The position numbers and the translations under genes were made by a program. The notes beneath the pieces were generated by a model. The model was not told the origin of the DNA. It searched no databases and saw nothing but the letters and a program-made list of their open reading frames with translations. Shown in pieces: positions 18,076-25,870 of a DNA stretch of 64,000 nt. Numbering within the stretch: position 1 is the first letter of the stretch; every line of letters begins with the position of its first letter. The stretch is from Candidatus Hydrogenedentota bacterium (GTDB lineage: Bacteria > Hydrogenedentota > Hydrogenedentia > Hydrogenedentales > CAITNO01), in contig CAITNO010000055.1 of the NCBI GenBank assembly GCA_903893795.1, positions 83,610 through 147,609 of the forward strand. Reading direction: 5' to 3'.

Positions 18076-19533
18076 ATGCCGCATTGCCTGTCACGCCTCA
18101 AAGTGCTCTTGCTCTTATTCACGCTCTTGCTTGCCTTGGCGGCATCGGCTGAAACCCGCAGCCTGCTGATTCTGCACACCAATGACATACATGACCATGT
18201 GCGTCCCGGACCGGAGGGGATGGGCGGTCTGCCCTATGTCGCGGGGGCGGTGTTGCGGGAACGCGCCAAGCGCAGCGACATCCTGCTCCTCGATGCGGGC
18301 GATGTGACCGAGAAGGGCGACATGGTCGCCTTTGTCTCGCAGAACAAAGTGACCTACGGGGTCATGGGCCGCATGAAATACGACGCGGCGGTGCCGGGGA
18401 ACCATGACTTTTCCCAGGGGGTGGAACGCATCGATGCCAACCGCGCCCTGCTGGGCGGCACGGCCTTTCTCTGCATCAACTGCCTCGACACGTCGGGAAA
18501 ACCGCACTGGGACCCGTCGCATGTGTTCGAGGTGAACGGGCTGCGCGTCGGTGTCATCGGCGCCACCATTGAAACGGACAAGGGCAACACGCTGAGCCTC
18601 GACGCCACGGCGGACCGCATTGCCGAAGAGGCCGCGCGCCTCCACAAGGATTGCGCCCCGCTGATCGTGCTCGCCCATCTCGGTGTGGACGACTGCAGGC
18701 GGCTGGCGGCCAAGGTGCCCCTCATCGACGTGTTTGTCGGCGGCCACACCCACGAACTGCTGCGTCAGCCCGTCCGCGCCGAAAGCGGCGCCATTATCGT
18801 CCAGACCGGCAGCTACGCCGAGCGGCTGGGCCGCATTGACCTCGCCGTGGACACCGAAACCAAGAAAGTGACGCTGGTGGAGGGCGTTGTGGTCGACATG
18901 AAACACGACACCGTGCCCTGCGATGAGAATATGCTGGCCTGGATACGCGCCGAGGAGGAGCGGATATGCCCCGAAGCGGCCCGCGTGGTCGGCAAGGCGG
19001 ACAAACTGGTCGGCGAGGCTGCCATGGCCCGCATCGCCGCGGCCGCCTTCCGCGCAAAGGCAGGCGTTGATGCCGAGTTCTGCCATCCAAGCCAGGTGAT
19101 GCGCAGCCCCCTGCCGCAGGGCGAGGTCGACGTGAATGCGCTCTTCCTCACCGGCGGCCAGCGCGGCACAAAGCTGGTCACCGCAAAGCTGACCGGCCGC
19201 AATATTGAGGACTACCTGACCGGGCTGGCGCGCGAGAAGAAAGGATCCACCATGTTCTCCGGCTTTGAAGCCACCGTCAGGGAAAAGGGCGTGACCGGTG
19301 ACCTCAAACCCGAGCAGGTGTACACGACAGTCATGCCCGAACTGGAATGGACCACGCGTTTTCTCAAACTGTGGAACCGGGATGCGGGCAAGGCGCCCGC
19401 GGCCGAACCCTGCCTGTTCACGTACACCGACGCGCTCAGCGAATATGTTGCCCGGGCCGCCGGGGAAGGCAAATCGGTGGACCAACTCGCGGCGTCACTG
19501 GGCGGCCGCGGTGAGGCAAAAGGCGAAAGGTAA
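18076..19533 (+). CDS. Secreted 5'-nucleotidase/UshA-like metallophosphoesterase
   Basis: Periplasmic enzyme family that hydrolyses nucleotides or related phosphate esters with two metal ions. The 485 residues start with a signal peptide ending at ALAASA. The calcineurin-like metal motifs follow in order: HTNDIHDH, DAGDVTEKGD, PGNHDF, LAHLGVDD and GGHTHE. Residues about 300-460 form the C-terminal 5'-nucleotidase domain (for example FLTGGQRGTKLVTAKLTGRN). Starting at 18076 places the signal peptide at the N-terminus, and GGAG lies upstream. The GH99 gene starts 6 bases later. The exact substrate is not determinable. Confidence 0.9.
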   Translation: MPHCLSRLKVLLLLFTLLLALAASAETRSLLILHTNDIHDHVRPGPEGMGGLPYVAGAVLRERAKRSDILLLDAGDVTEKGDMVAFVSQNKVTYGVMGRMKYDAAVPGNHDFSQGVERIDANRALLGGTAFLCINCLDTSGKPHWDPSHVFEVNGLRVGVIGATIETDKGNTLSLDATADRIAEEAARLHKDCAPLIVLAHLGVDDCRRLAAKVPLIDVFVGGHTHELLRQPVRAESGAIIVQTGSYAERLGRIDLAVDTETKKVTLVEGVVVDMKHDTVPCDENMLAWIRAEEERICPEAARVVGKADKLVGEAAMARIAAAAFRAKAGVDAEFCHPSQVMRSPLPQGEVDVNALFLTGGQRGTKLVTAKLTGRNIEDYLTGLAREKKGSTMFSGFEATVREKGVTGDLKPEQVYTTVMPELEWTTRFLKLWNRDAGKAPAAEPCLFTYTDALSEYVARAAGEGKSVDQLAASLGGRGEAKGER

Positions 19534-19539
19534 AAACGC

Positions 19540-20640
19540 ATGCGCATGGGAACAGTGCTGGCGGTCCTGGCCGGATTGGTCGAGTTGCTCCTCGCAGGCC
19601 CCTGGGGCGGGTGCCACGCGGACCCGGTGACGCACAGCGCCGCCGAGGTCCACGCTTTCTACTACGCGTGGTATGGAAATCCGAAGACTGACGGGCATTG
19701 GTCTCACTGGGATGCCAGCGTGATGCTGCGCGGCGGCGGCTCGGGCGCGGGTCACACGCCGCCCGGGGATATCGGGGCAACCTTCTACCCCGCCGCCGGA
19801 CTCTACAGTTCCAACAGTCCCGATGACGTGGCCCGGCACATGGCCGAAATCAAGCGCGCGGGGGCGGGCGTGGCGGCGCTGAGCTGGTGGGGAACAGATC
19901 AAACCCCGGACAGCCAGGTCCGCATGATTCTCGATGCCGCGGACCGGGAAGGCGTGAAGATATGCTTTCACCTGGAGCCTTTTCCGGGACGCAACGCGGA
20001 GACCGCACGCGTCGCCGTGGCGCATATCATCGACACTTGGGGCGCCCACCCGGCCTTCTATCGGCACAACGGCAAGCCGCTTTTCTACGTCTATGACTCC
20101 TATCTGGTGCCCGCGGAGCAGTGGGCGACGCTGCTGAAAGCGGACGGCGCCAACACCATTCGCGGCACGGCGCAGGATGCGCTGATGGTTGGGCTGTGGG
20201 TCAAGGAGGGCGATGGCAAGGCGCTCGTCCGCGGGGGCTTTGACGGCTTCTACACCTATTTCGCCACGGATGGTTTCACCTACGGGTCCACCACGGCCCA
20301 TTGGCCCACAATGGAAGCCTTCGCGCGGGAGCACGGCCTGCTGTTCATTCCCAGCGTCGGGCCGGGCTATGACGACACCCGCATCCGTCCCTGGAACGGC
20401 GCAAATACCCGCCCACGGGAAAAGGGCGCCTATTACGACCGGATGTTTGGCGCGGCACTGAAGGCCAACCCCGACATGATTTCCATCACGTCCTACAACG
20501 AATGGCACGAAGGCACCCAGATCGAGCCTGCCGTGCCCAAGACGGCGGCGGGCTTCACCTGCCCGGACTATGAGGGCTTGGAGCCGGGATGGTACCTGGA
20601 CCGCACGAAGTATTGGACGGGGCAATGGACGGGAAAGTGA
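19540..20640 (+). CDS. GH99-family endo-alpha-mannosidase-like protein
   Basis: GH99 enzymes cleave inside alpha-mannose chains. The 366-residue protein has a hydrophobic signal region (1-27) and then AFYYAWYGNPKTDGHWSHW, the typical GH99 opening. GIAALSWW-like AGVAALSWWG follows in the barrel. The catalytic segment SYNEWHEGTQIE near 320-332 carries the paired acidic residues of the family. The protein is probably periplasmic or surface-exposed. It follows the phosphatase gene by 6 bases, so the two are likely co-expressed. A second start at the Met three codons in is possible. Confidence 0.85.
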   Translation: MRMGTVLAVLAGLVELLLAGPWGGCHADPVTHSAAEVHAFYYAWYGNPKTDGHWSHWDASVMLRGGGSGAGHTPPGDIGATFYPAAGLYSSNSPDDVARHMAEIKRAGAGVAALSWWGTDQTPDSQVRMILDAADREGVKICFHLEPFPGRNAETARVAVAHIIDTWGAHPAFYRHNGKPLFYVYDSYLVPAEQWATLLKADGANTIRGTAQDALMVGLWVKEGDGKALVRGGFDGFYTYFATDGFTYGSTTAHWPTMEAFAREHGLLFIPSVGPGYDDTRIRPWNGANTRPREKGAYYDRMFGAALKANPDMISITSYNEWHEGTQIEPAVPKTAAGFTCPDYEGLEPGWYLDRTKYWTGQWTGK

Positions 20641-20650
20641 GACCGGGCGT

Positions 20651-21283
20651 TTACAGGAGGAAGGAGATGGAGCAGGCCAGCGCAATCTGCGCGGCGTAGT
20701 ACAGGGGCAGGCCGATGCGCTCGTTCATGGGGGTTCGTTTGACGAAGCGGTCACGCGCCACAAAGATGTCGGACACGTAAAACAGCACGACACCCACGGG
20801 CACCAGCCAAGAGGTGCCCTTGACGGTGGCTCCCGCCGCCAGCGCGGCCATCACGCTGATCACGGCAATGTAGGCGTACACAGGGATGCGCATGTCGCCG
20901 AGATGCGGGTGCAGCCAGCGGAGCATCACCACCGCCGGAACCGCAAGGACCGCCGCCGCAATCACCGTCCACAGGGGATCGACCCCGATGGCGATAAACG
21001 CCGCCCCGTAAGTGACATGGGCCAGGAAAAACGCGCCGACGCCCATAAGGAAAATGCGCTCGTTGTTGGAAACGAGAAAGAGGTCGCCCCACCACGAAAA
21101 GAACAGCCCCGCAAGGATCAGGCCCCCATAAACCGAATGAAACGCCCCCGCATCGATGGCCGCGCCGATAAAGCCCGTCGACGCCACCATCTTGAACAGC
21201 CCCGCAAATTGCCTGCTCGTAAACGACAGGGAGACCAGTGTGCCCACCAGCCCAACCAGCGTGATAATCAGCCCTGCAAGCAT
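20651..21283 (-). CDS. YhhN/TMEM86-family membrane protein (lysoplasmalogenase-like)
   Basis: Family members include human TMEM86, which cleaves vinyl-ether lysoplasmalogens. The 210 residues are mostly transmembrane, with about eight helices. The family signatures are GLFFSWWGDLFL near residue 60 and FYVSDIFVARDRF near 170, whose Asp residues are conserved in the family. The ATG at 21283 has CAGGAG 6 bases upstream, favouring it over starts further upstream. It converges with the GH99 gene, leaving only 10 bases between the stops. The real bacterial substrate is uncertain. Confidence 0.85.
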   Translation of the reverse strand: MLAGLIITLVGLVGTLVSLSFTSRQFAGLFKMVASTGFIGAAIDAGAFHSVYGGLILAGLFFSWWGDLFLVSNNERIFLMGVGAFFLAHVTYGAAFIAIGVDPLWTVIAAAVLAVPAVVMLRWLHPHLGDMRIPVYAYIAVISVMAALAAGATVKGTSWLVPVGVVLFYVSDIFVARDRFVKRTPMNERIGLPLYYAAQIALACSISFLL

Positions 21284-21420
21284 GAAGTGCTCCTGAATTG
21301 CCCACCGTGCCCGAAAGAGAAAAGGGAACACCGCTAAAATAGTATCATACGCCCGGTCCGGGGGGCGATGTCGAATTCATTTCAACTGCCGACAAATGGA
21401 ATGCTTTGCACGGCTGTGCT

Positions 21421-21480
21421 CAGCCAAAGCGGCGTCGTTGCCGCCGCAGTCCAAATGGGCATGCCTTGCAGCTTTGGCTG
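21421..21480. terminator. Inverted repeat abutting the mnmA stop codon
   Basis: CAGCCAAAGC (21421-21430) is exactly complementary to GCTTTGGCTG (21471-21480) and encloses a smaller hairpin (GGCGTCGTTGCCGCC). It directly follows the mnmA stop on the minus strand. It could act as a terminator or be a dispersed repeat; no U-run follows. Confidence 0.4.
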
Positions 21481-22599
21481 TCAACCATCAACTGGCCCCG
21501 ACCGGATCTCCGCGGCTGCGAGGACGTATCCTTCGTTGTCGTAGAAGACGGCCCACTGGCCCGGCGTGACGGCGCGCTGTGCTTCGAGGAGCGTGACCGT
21601 TGCGCTGGCGCGGCCCGGCACCACGCTGGCCGGACCCGGCACATGGCGCGAGCGCAATTGGACCAGGCAGTCGAAAGGCTCAACCTGCCGGGGCAGGGCG
21701 CCCCAAAACACGGGCCCCGTGGTGAATTCGGCGCAGAAACTGTCCTCGTCATAGCCGACAATCAGGGCGTTGCGGGCCCGGTCCATGGCAATGACGTAGA
21801 GCGGCCGGGGCGCGGCTATGCCCAGCCCCCGGCGCTGGCCGAGGGTGTAGCGCACCAGCCCGTGATGGGTGCCCAGCACCCGGCCCTGCCGGTCCAGGAT
21901 GGGTCCGGGCGGAAACGCCCCGGCCCGTTCCTCGACGAGGCGCGGGTAGTCGTCGTCGTAGACGAAGCAGATTTCCTGGCTTTCTGGCTTCTGGCCTGAG
22001 CGGCGGTCTATGCCGCCCGCGGCGGCGCGGGCCTCCTCCTTGGTCATCTCCCCCAGTGGGAAGCAGGCGCGGCGCAACTGGGCCTGCGTGAGCGGCGCGA
22101 GCACGTAGCTCTGGTCCTTCACCCGGTGGACGGCGCGGCGCAGGGCCATGCGGCCGCCGCGATCCTCCAGCCGCACATAGTGGCCCATGGCCACCCATTC
22201 GCAGCCGAGCGCGCTGGCGCGCTCATAAAGGGCGCCGAACTTGATCATGCGGTTGCAGCGGATGCAGGGGTTGGGCGTGCGCCCTTCGGCGTATTCGCGG
22301 ACAAAGCGGGTGATGATGTCGCGGTCGAAGCGGTCCACGGCATGGAACACCTCGTGGGGTATGCCGAGCCGTGCGCACACGCGGGCCGCGTCGATGGCCG
22401 CGTCCAGGCCGCAACAGGGCTCAAAGGGGGATTTGCCAGGGGGCTCCGGCACCAGCCGCAGCGTGGCGCCGATACAATCACAGCCCCGCCGCACCAGCAA
22501 GGCCGCAACGGCAGCACTGTCGGCGCCGCCGCTCATGGCCACCAGCACGCGCGCGCCCGGCGGCGGAATGCGGTTGGGGCTGTCGCCGGAGGGGGTCAT
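21481..22599 (-). CDS. mnmA: tRNA-specific 2-thiouridylase MnmA
   Basis: Adds sulfur to U34 of tRNA-Lys, tRNA-Glu and tRNA-Gln. The 372 residues have the PP-loop SGGADS near 23-28. The two catalytic cysteines lie in NPCIRCNRMIKF and SQEICFV. The later TLGQRRGLG and the C-terminal beta-barrel segments are typical. NPCIRC has an extra CxxC cysteine, a common variant. The ATG at 22599 is chosen because the upstream TTG has its GGGAG only one base away. It is the third gene after the M23 peptidase and bactofilin. The partner gene mnmG is also in this window, at 38334-40199. Confidence 0.95.
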   Translation of the reverse strand: MTPSGDSPNRIPPPGARVLVAMSGGADSAAVAALLVRRGCDCIGATLRLVPEPPGKSPFEPCCGLDAAIDAARVCARLGIPHEVFHAVDRFDRDIITRFVREYAEGRTPNPCIRCNRMIKFGALYERASALGCEWVAMGHYVRLEDRGGRMALRRAVHRVKDQSYVLAPLTQAQLRRACFPLGEMTKEEARAAAGGIDRRSGQKPESQEICFVYDDDYPRLVEERAGAFPPGPILDRQGRVLGTHHGLVRYTLGQRRGLGIAAPRPLYVIAMDRARNALIVGYDEDSFCAEFTTGPVFWGALPRQVEPFDCLVQLRSRHVPGPASVVPGRASATVTLLEAQRAVTPGQWAVFYDNEGYVLAAAEIRSGPVDG

Positions 22600-22635
22600 G
22601 CGAAGTCTGTCCAAGCTCCCGCAAGCGGGAAGGCG

Positions 22636-23034
22636 TCAGACAATAACGGGCGCATCGGGTTCGGAAACGCCGGGGTCGGGTCCGGGCTTCATGGTGCAGC
22701 GGCCCTCGAAGAGCACGCCCTCGTGGATGCTGATGCGCTGGGCAACCATGTCGCCCACCACCCGGCCCTTGGCCGTAATCTCGATCCGCTCCACGGCGGA
22801 GACGTTGCCCAGAATCTCGCCGCCCACAATCACCTGGCCGGCGGTCACCACGCCCTGGACGCGGCCGCTTTCCAGCAGAACGATGCTGTCGTCGCTGGTG
22901 ACGTCACCAAAAATGGTGCCCTCAACGCGGATGGTGCCTCTGCACTGGAGATCGCCCCGCAGCATGGTGCCGGGACCGAGGATGGTGACAACCTTGTTCT
23001 CGTTATACGTCTTATTCTTGCGGGGGTCTGCCAT
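22636..23034 (-). CDS. Bactofilin
   Basis: Bactofilins are cytoskeletal beta-helical proteins that polymerise without nucleotide and often scaffold cell-wall enzymes. The 132 residues have flexible tails and a core (about 18-115) of short repeating strands with Gly and Val at regular steps, for example GTIRVEGTIFGDVTSDDSIV and GRVQGVVTAGQVIVGGEILG. The gene starts 8 bases after an M23 peptidase stop. Bactofilin-M23 gene pairs are a recurrent arrangement tied to local wall remodelling and cell shape. Confidence 0.93.
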   Translation of the reverse strand: MADPRKNKTYNENKVVTILGPGTMLRGDLQCRGTIRVEGTIFGDVTSDDSIVLLESGRVQGVVTAGQVIVGGEILGNVSAVERIEITAKGRVVGDMVAQRISIHEGVLFEGRCTMKPGPDPGVSEPDAPVIV

Positions 23035-23042
23035 GGCGGGGA

Positions 23043-24059
23043 TCAGTTCGAAAGGTACTTGGCGGGGTTGACCGGCTGATCGTTGACATGCACCTCGTAG
23101 TGGAGGTGGCTGCCCGTGCTGCGGCCCGTGCTGCCTACGCGTCCCACCGTCTTGCCCCGTTCCACGGTCTGGCCCGCGGTGACCTCGATCTTGGACAGAT
23201 GGGCGAACTTGGTGCTCAGGCCGCCGCCGTGATCGATTTCAACGCAGTTGCCGTATTCACCGTCATACCCGGCGCTGGTGACCACACCCTTGGCCGTGGC
23301 GAAGACCGGCGTGCCATAGGGCGCGCAGATGTCATAGCCCGGATGGAGGCTCAGGTGGTGGTTGATCGGGTCCAGACGGTAGCCAAAGGTGGAGGAGACC
23401 TGTCCGGCGTTGCGGGCCATGGGCCAGCCGGCCGGCGCCCGGTCCACTTTGTCCTTCTGCACCTGCATCTCCCGCACCAGTTCGCCCAGACTGCGGGTGC
23501 GCAACCGGATTTCCTGAACGATCAGGTCGGCCGAGGGGCGGGCCATGCCGTAGATAATCGCGGGCGGGTGCATGGGCGACTCGGTGCGCGCAAGAACCAG
23601 CCCGCCCACACCGCTGAACGCGCCGCCCTTGCCGGCCCGCGGCGAGAGGGGAGTTTCGGCCTTCTGCGGACTGCGCGGCGCCAGACCGGTGATGCTCCGG
23701 GCCTTGGTCTCCATTTCATACAGTTCGCCCAGCTCTGCCGTGATGGCCGCGATGCTGGCGCTGTACTCTGAACGAAGCCGCGTTTCCACCTGGTGCACCT
23801 CGTCGCGCGAGGTGGCCGGCTGCGGCGCCGTTTCGGGGATGCGGGAATTTTCCAGCTCCAGCACGCGGTTAGCCTGACGGAGCAAATCCGTGCGGTGTAA
23901 CAGTTCGGAGTTTCGCTGGTAGAAGAAGGCAGAAACAAAAGACAGGGTTACAAGAAGCGTTGCAAGAGCCCAGAAGTGGAGATTGCAAAGTGTGAGCGTG
24001 CGTGTGCCACCCCGGTCGTGGGGGATGAGCATCACTGTCCACGTCTTCATCACAGGCAT
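23043..24059 (-). CDS. Membrane-anchored M23 (LytM) peptidoglycan endopeptidase
   Basis: Cuts peptide cross-links in the cell wall. The 338 residues show one membrane segment near 28-47 and a coiled-coil-like region near 48-120. A linker follows, then the M23 domain with zinc-binding HPGYD at 238-242 and HLH near 316-320. The form is that of the bactofilin-associated M23 peptidases. AGGAG precedes the ATG at 24059. The promoter at 24180-24209 starts an operon of this gene, bactofilin and mnmA. Confidence 0.93.
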   Translation of the reverse strand: MPVMKTWTVMLIPHDRGGTRTLTLCNLHFWALATLLVTLSFVSAFFYQRNSELLHRTDLLRQANRVLELENSRIPETAPQPATSRDEVHQVETRLRSEYSASIAAITAELGELYEMETKARSITGLAPRSPQKAETPLSPRAGKGGAFSGVGGLVLARTESPMHPPAIIYGMARPSADLIVQEIRLRTRSLGELVREMQVQKDKVDRAPAGWPMARNAGQVSSTFGYRLDPINHHLSLHPGYDICAPYGTPVFATAKGVVTSAGYDGEYGNCVEIDHGGGLSTKFAHLSKIEVTAGQTVERGKTVGRVGSTGRSTGSHLHYEVHVNDQPVNPAKYLSN

Positions 24060-24179
24060 ATTCTCCTAAGAAACACCATATACGGTGTACGACAATTACG
24101 TGGCCACTAGGCCTGTCTACCGGGCAACACCTTACTTAATACTTCGCCGCCCTGTTCAGTTCCCACCCCCAGCAAGGCG

Positions 24180-24209
24180 AATATAGCACGGCACCCGAAA
24201 TTTTGTCAA
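24180..24209 (-). promoter_or_regulatory. Near-consensus sigma70 promoter of the M23-bactofilin-mnmA operon
   Basis: On the minus strand a perfect TTGACA and TATATT are separated by 18 bases. The leader of about 115 nt has a small hairpin (ACACC/GGTGT) just before the AGGAG of the M23 gene. Confidence 0.75.
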
Positions 24210-24309
24210 CCCTTCGCCCGATTCTTTCCGCACAATTGTACGGTTTCATACAATATGGAAGGGAACACCAGGCGGGAGGAAGGACGCGGATGTAAGGGAA
24301 GAATCCTGC

Positions 24310-24490
24310 TTCTTGCTCGGCACCTATCGCTCTTTAGGGCTCCGGTGACCGAAAGCAAGCGGAGCGCGATCTCTGGCCTGCTACCGCATCGCCCGTCGGG
24401 CTTACGCCCGCTGGGTTAAGACCCCTTAGGCGGTAGAGACCAGAACCTATACCAGCGAAAGGCCTGCGAGAACAGACGGCAGGGACACCA
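24310..24490 (-). ncRNA. Candidate structured non-coding RNA, unassigned
   Basis: This gene-free block is full of long complementary segments. CTTGCTCGGCACC (24312-24324) pairs with 24344-24359. TCTGG plus CTACCGC (24372-24387) pairs with GCGGTAG plus CCAGA (24430-24444). Inside that helix are two hairpins, 24397-24410 and 24413-24424. CCTGC/GCAGG closes 24463-24483. In addition 26-30 and 39-43 (plus 24300) pair with 24361-24370, which competes with or pseudoknots the first helix. On the minus strand the inner loop is GTAA, a GNRA tetraloop, so minus is favoured. It lies upstream of the M23 promoter, so it is probably a separate transcript. It does not match SRP, RNase P, tmRNA or common riboswitches as I know them. 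Confidence 0.55.
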
Positions 24491-24567
24491 CCTCTATGCA
24501 GAACTTGCGTTATACAACTTGAAAAGAAAATGTTTCGGACGCAATGGCGGGGGGCAGGACCTTAATC

Positions 24568-25773
24568 TTAATAGCATTCTCTGGTCTTGAATCTGGTTAC
24601 CAGTGTCGCCGCCTGTTCGGCGGCGTCCGGGGATGTGATGATCGCGAAATCCGCCGTGCCGGCGAATTCGGGCAGGGGCGTGGTCTGCACGCCGCTTGAT
24701 GACACATCCACATAGAACACTGCTTCCGGCGTGGGCACGAAGCCCTTGGCGCGGTAGAGGCCCGGGCCGAAATTCTCCAGTGCGGCGAGGAAGCGCGCCA
24801 GATTCACCGGGTGGGTGAAGCGCACGCTTGCCTTGGCGTAGTTGGGGTCTTTGCAGGAGGCGTATTCGCCTTCAATGGGGCGGGGGGTGTGGACGCCGAA
24901 GAGGTCCAAAACCGGTCCCGAAAGCTGTGCGTCATCTCTTGCTTCTTTCCAACGACTGCCTTTGCCGTCATCCCCGCGAAAGCGGGGATCCAGGGGACCG
25001 CGCGTGTGCGCAAGTCCTTGCAAAACCTGGATTCCCGCCTTCGCGGGAATGACGGGGACGGGCGGTCTTTCTTGCGTAGTGCATCTGATTTCGGGAGTGT
25101 CGATCTTTCCTGGATTCCCGCCATCGCGGGAATGACGGTGATGCAAGTGGTCATTGCAGGTTCCAGGCATCTTGCCGAGGCACGTGGACTTTGGGATAGG
25201 TTCAAGATTGACCTTGCCGTATTGCGTCTGCGTGATGGTGGCAGCAGGGTTGATTTCGCGCACGGCCCGTTCGGTGGCGCACAGCGTTTCTTTATCGAAG
25301 AGATCGCTCTTGTTAATGAGCACGTGGTCACTGGCCTCGATTTGGGCGCGGAGGTTGGGCAGGGTCTGCAGGAGGATGGCGAAAGTGCCCGGGTCGGCCA
25401 CGGCGATGACGGAGGCAATTTGATAGACCGCATCGAGCTTGGTTTCGGCGAGCATGCGCGCGACGACCTTGGGATTGGCCACGCCGCTGGCTTCGATGAT
25501 TACCCCGTCGATGTCCGGGCCGAAGCGTTCGGGCAGTTCCTGGAGCACGCGGATGAATTCGGTGACCAGGCAGGTGCAGAAGATGCTGCCCCCGGGCAGG
25601 CCCAGCACCTGGCCGGGCGCGTCGTGCTCCAGCACGGGGCCGTCCACATCCACAGCGGCGAATTCATTGACCAGGAAGACGAGCCGCTGTCCGTTGTGCT
25701 GGTGCGCGATGTGGCGCAGCAGGGCGGTCTTGCCGCTACCGAGGAAGCCTGTGACCAGACAGAGGGGGATCAT
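24568..25773 (-). CDS. CobW/COG0523-family GTPase with in-frame repeat insertion
   Basis: CobW-type GTPases are metal chaperones or activators of metal enzymes. The 401 residues have Walker A GFLGSGKT at 9-16, EASG near 94-97 and NKSD at 154-157. The usual metal motif CxCC is FCTC (C66, C68) here. A C-terminal CobW_C-like domain follows after about 285. Residues about 212-272 are encoded by three palindromes of repeat family 1, giving HSRDGGNPG, VIPAKAGIQ and LDPRFRGDDG. The frame is kept and no stop results. The neighbouring upstream gene is a corrinoid-type methyltransferase, so this GTPase may serve cobalamin or zinc loading of it. Confidence 0.85.
   Translation of the reverse strand: MIPLCLVTGFLGSGKTALLRHIAHQHNGQRLVFLVNEFAAVDVDGPVLEHDAPGQVLGLPGGSIFCTCLVTEFIRVLQELPERFGPDIDGVIIEASGVANPKVVARMLAETKLDAVYQIASVIAVADPGTFAILLQTLPNLRAQIEASDHVLINKSDLFDKETLCATERAVREINPAATITQTQYGKVNLEPIPKSTCLGKMPGTCNDHLHHRHSRDGGNPGKIDTPEIRCTTQERPPVPVIPAKAGIQVLQGLAHTRGPLDPRFRGDDGKGSRWKEARDDAQLSGPVLDLFGVHTPRPIEGEYASCKDPNYAKASVRFTHPVNLARFLAALENFGPGLYRAKGFVPTPEAVFYVDVSSSGVQTTPLPEFAGTADFAIITSPDAAEQAATLVTRFKTRECY
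24965..25055. repeat. Repeat family 1, composite element inside the CobW gene
   Basis: The outer ends are CCGTCATCCCCGCG and CGCGGGAATGACGG, two short palindromes in opposite orientation separated by about 35 bases. The same roughly 88-bp plan occurs at 28373-28458, 40998-41084 and 63845-63930. Confidence 0.85.
25111..25138. repeat. Repeat family 1, single half-element inside the CobW gene
   Basis: TGGATTCCCGCCATCGCGGG is followed by AATGACGG. This is one arm of the composite element, 55 bases from the full copy and also in frame. Confidence 0.8.
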
Positions 25774-25870
25774 GGGGCTTGCGGGGCAGGCGGGACGCCT
25801 GCGGTACGGGAAGGCCAATCGGGAGATTGGCGGTCCCAGGGGGGGGCGGACGCCTGCGGCACATTGGGGC

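Noticed and set aside
24060..24567. Cobalamin, c-di-AMP or other known riboswitch before the M23 gene or next to the CobW gene
   Set aside because: The core motifs (such as GCCACTG for cobalamin or GGGGTGAATC for ydaO) are absent, and the structured block lies upstream of the M23 promoter and downstream of CobW.
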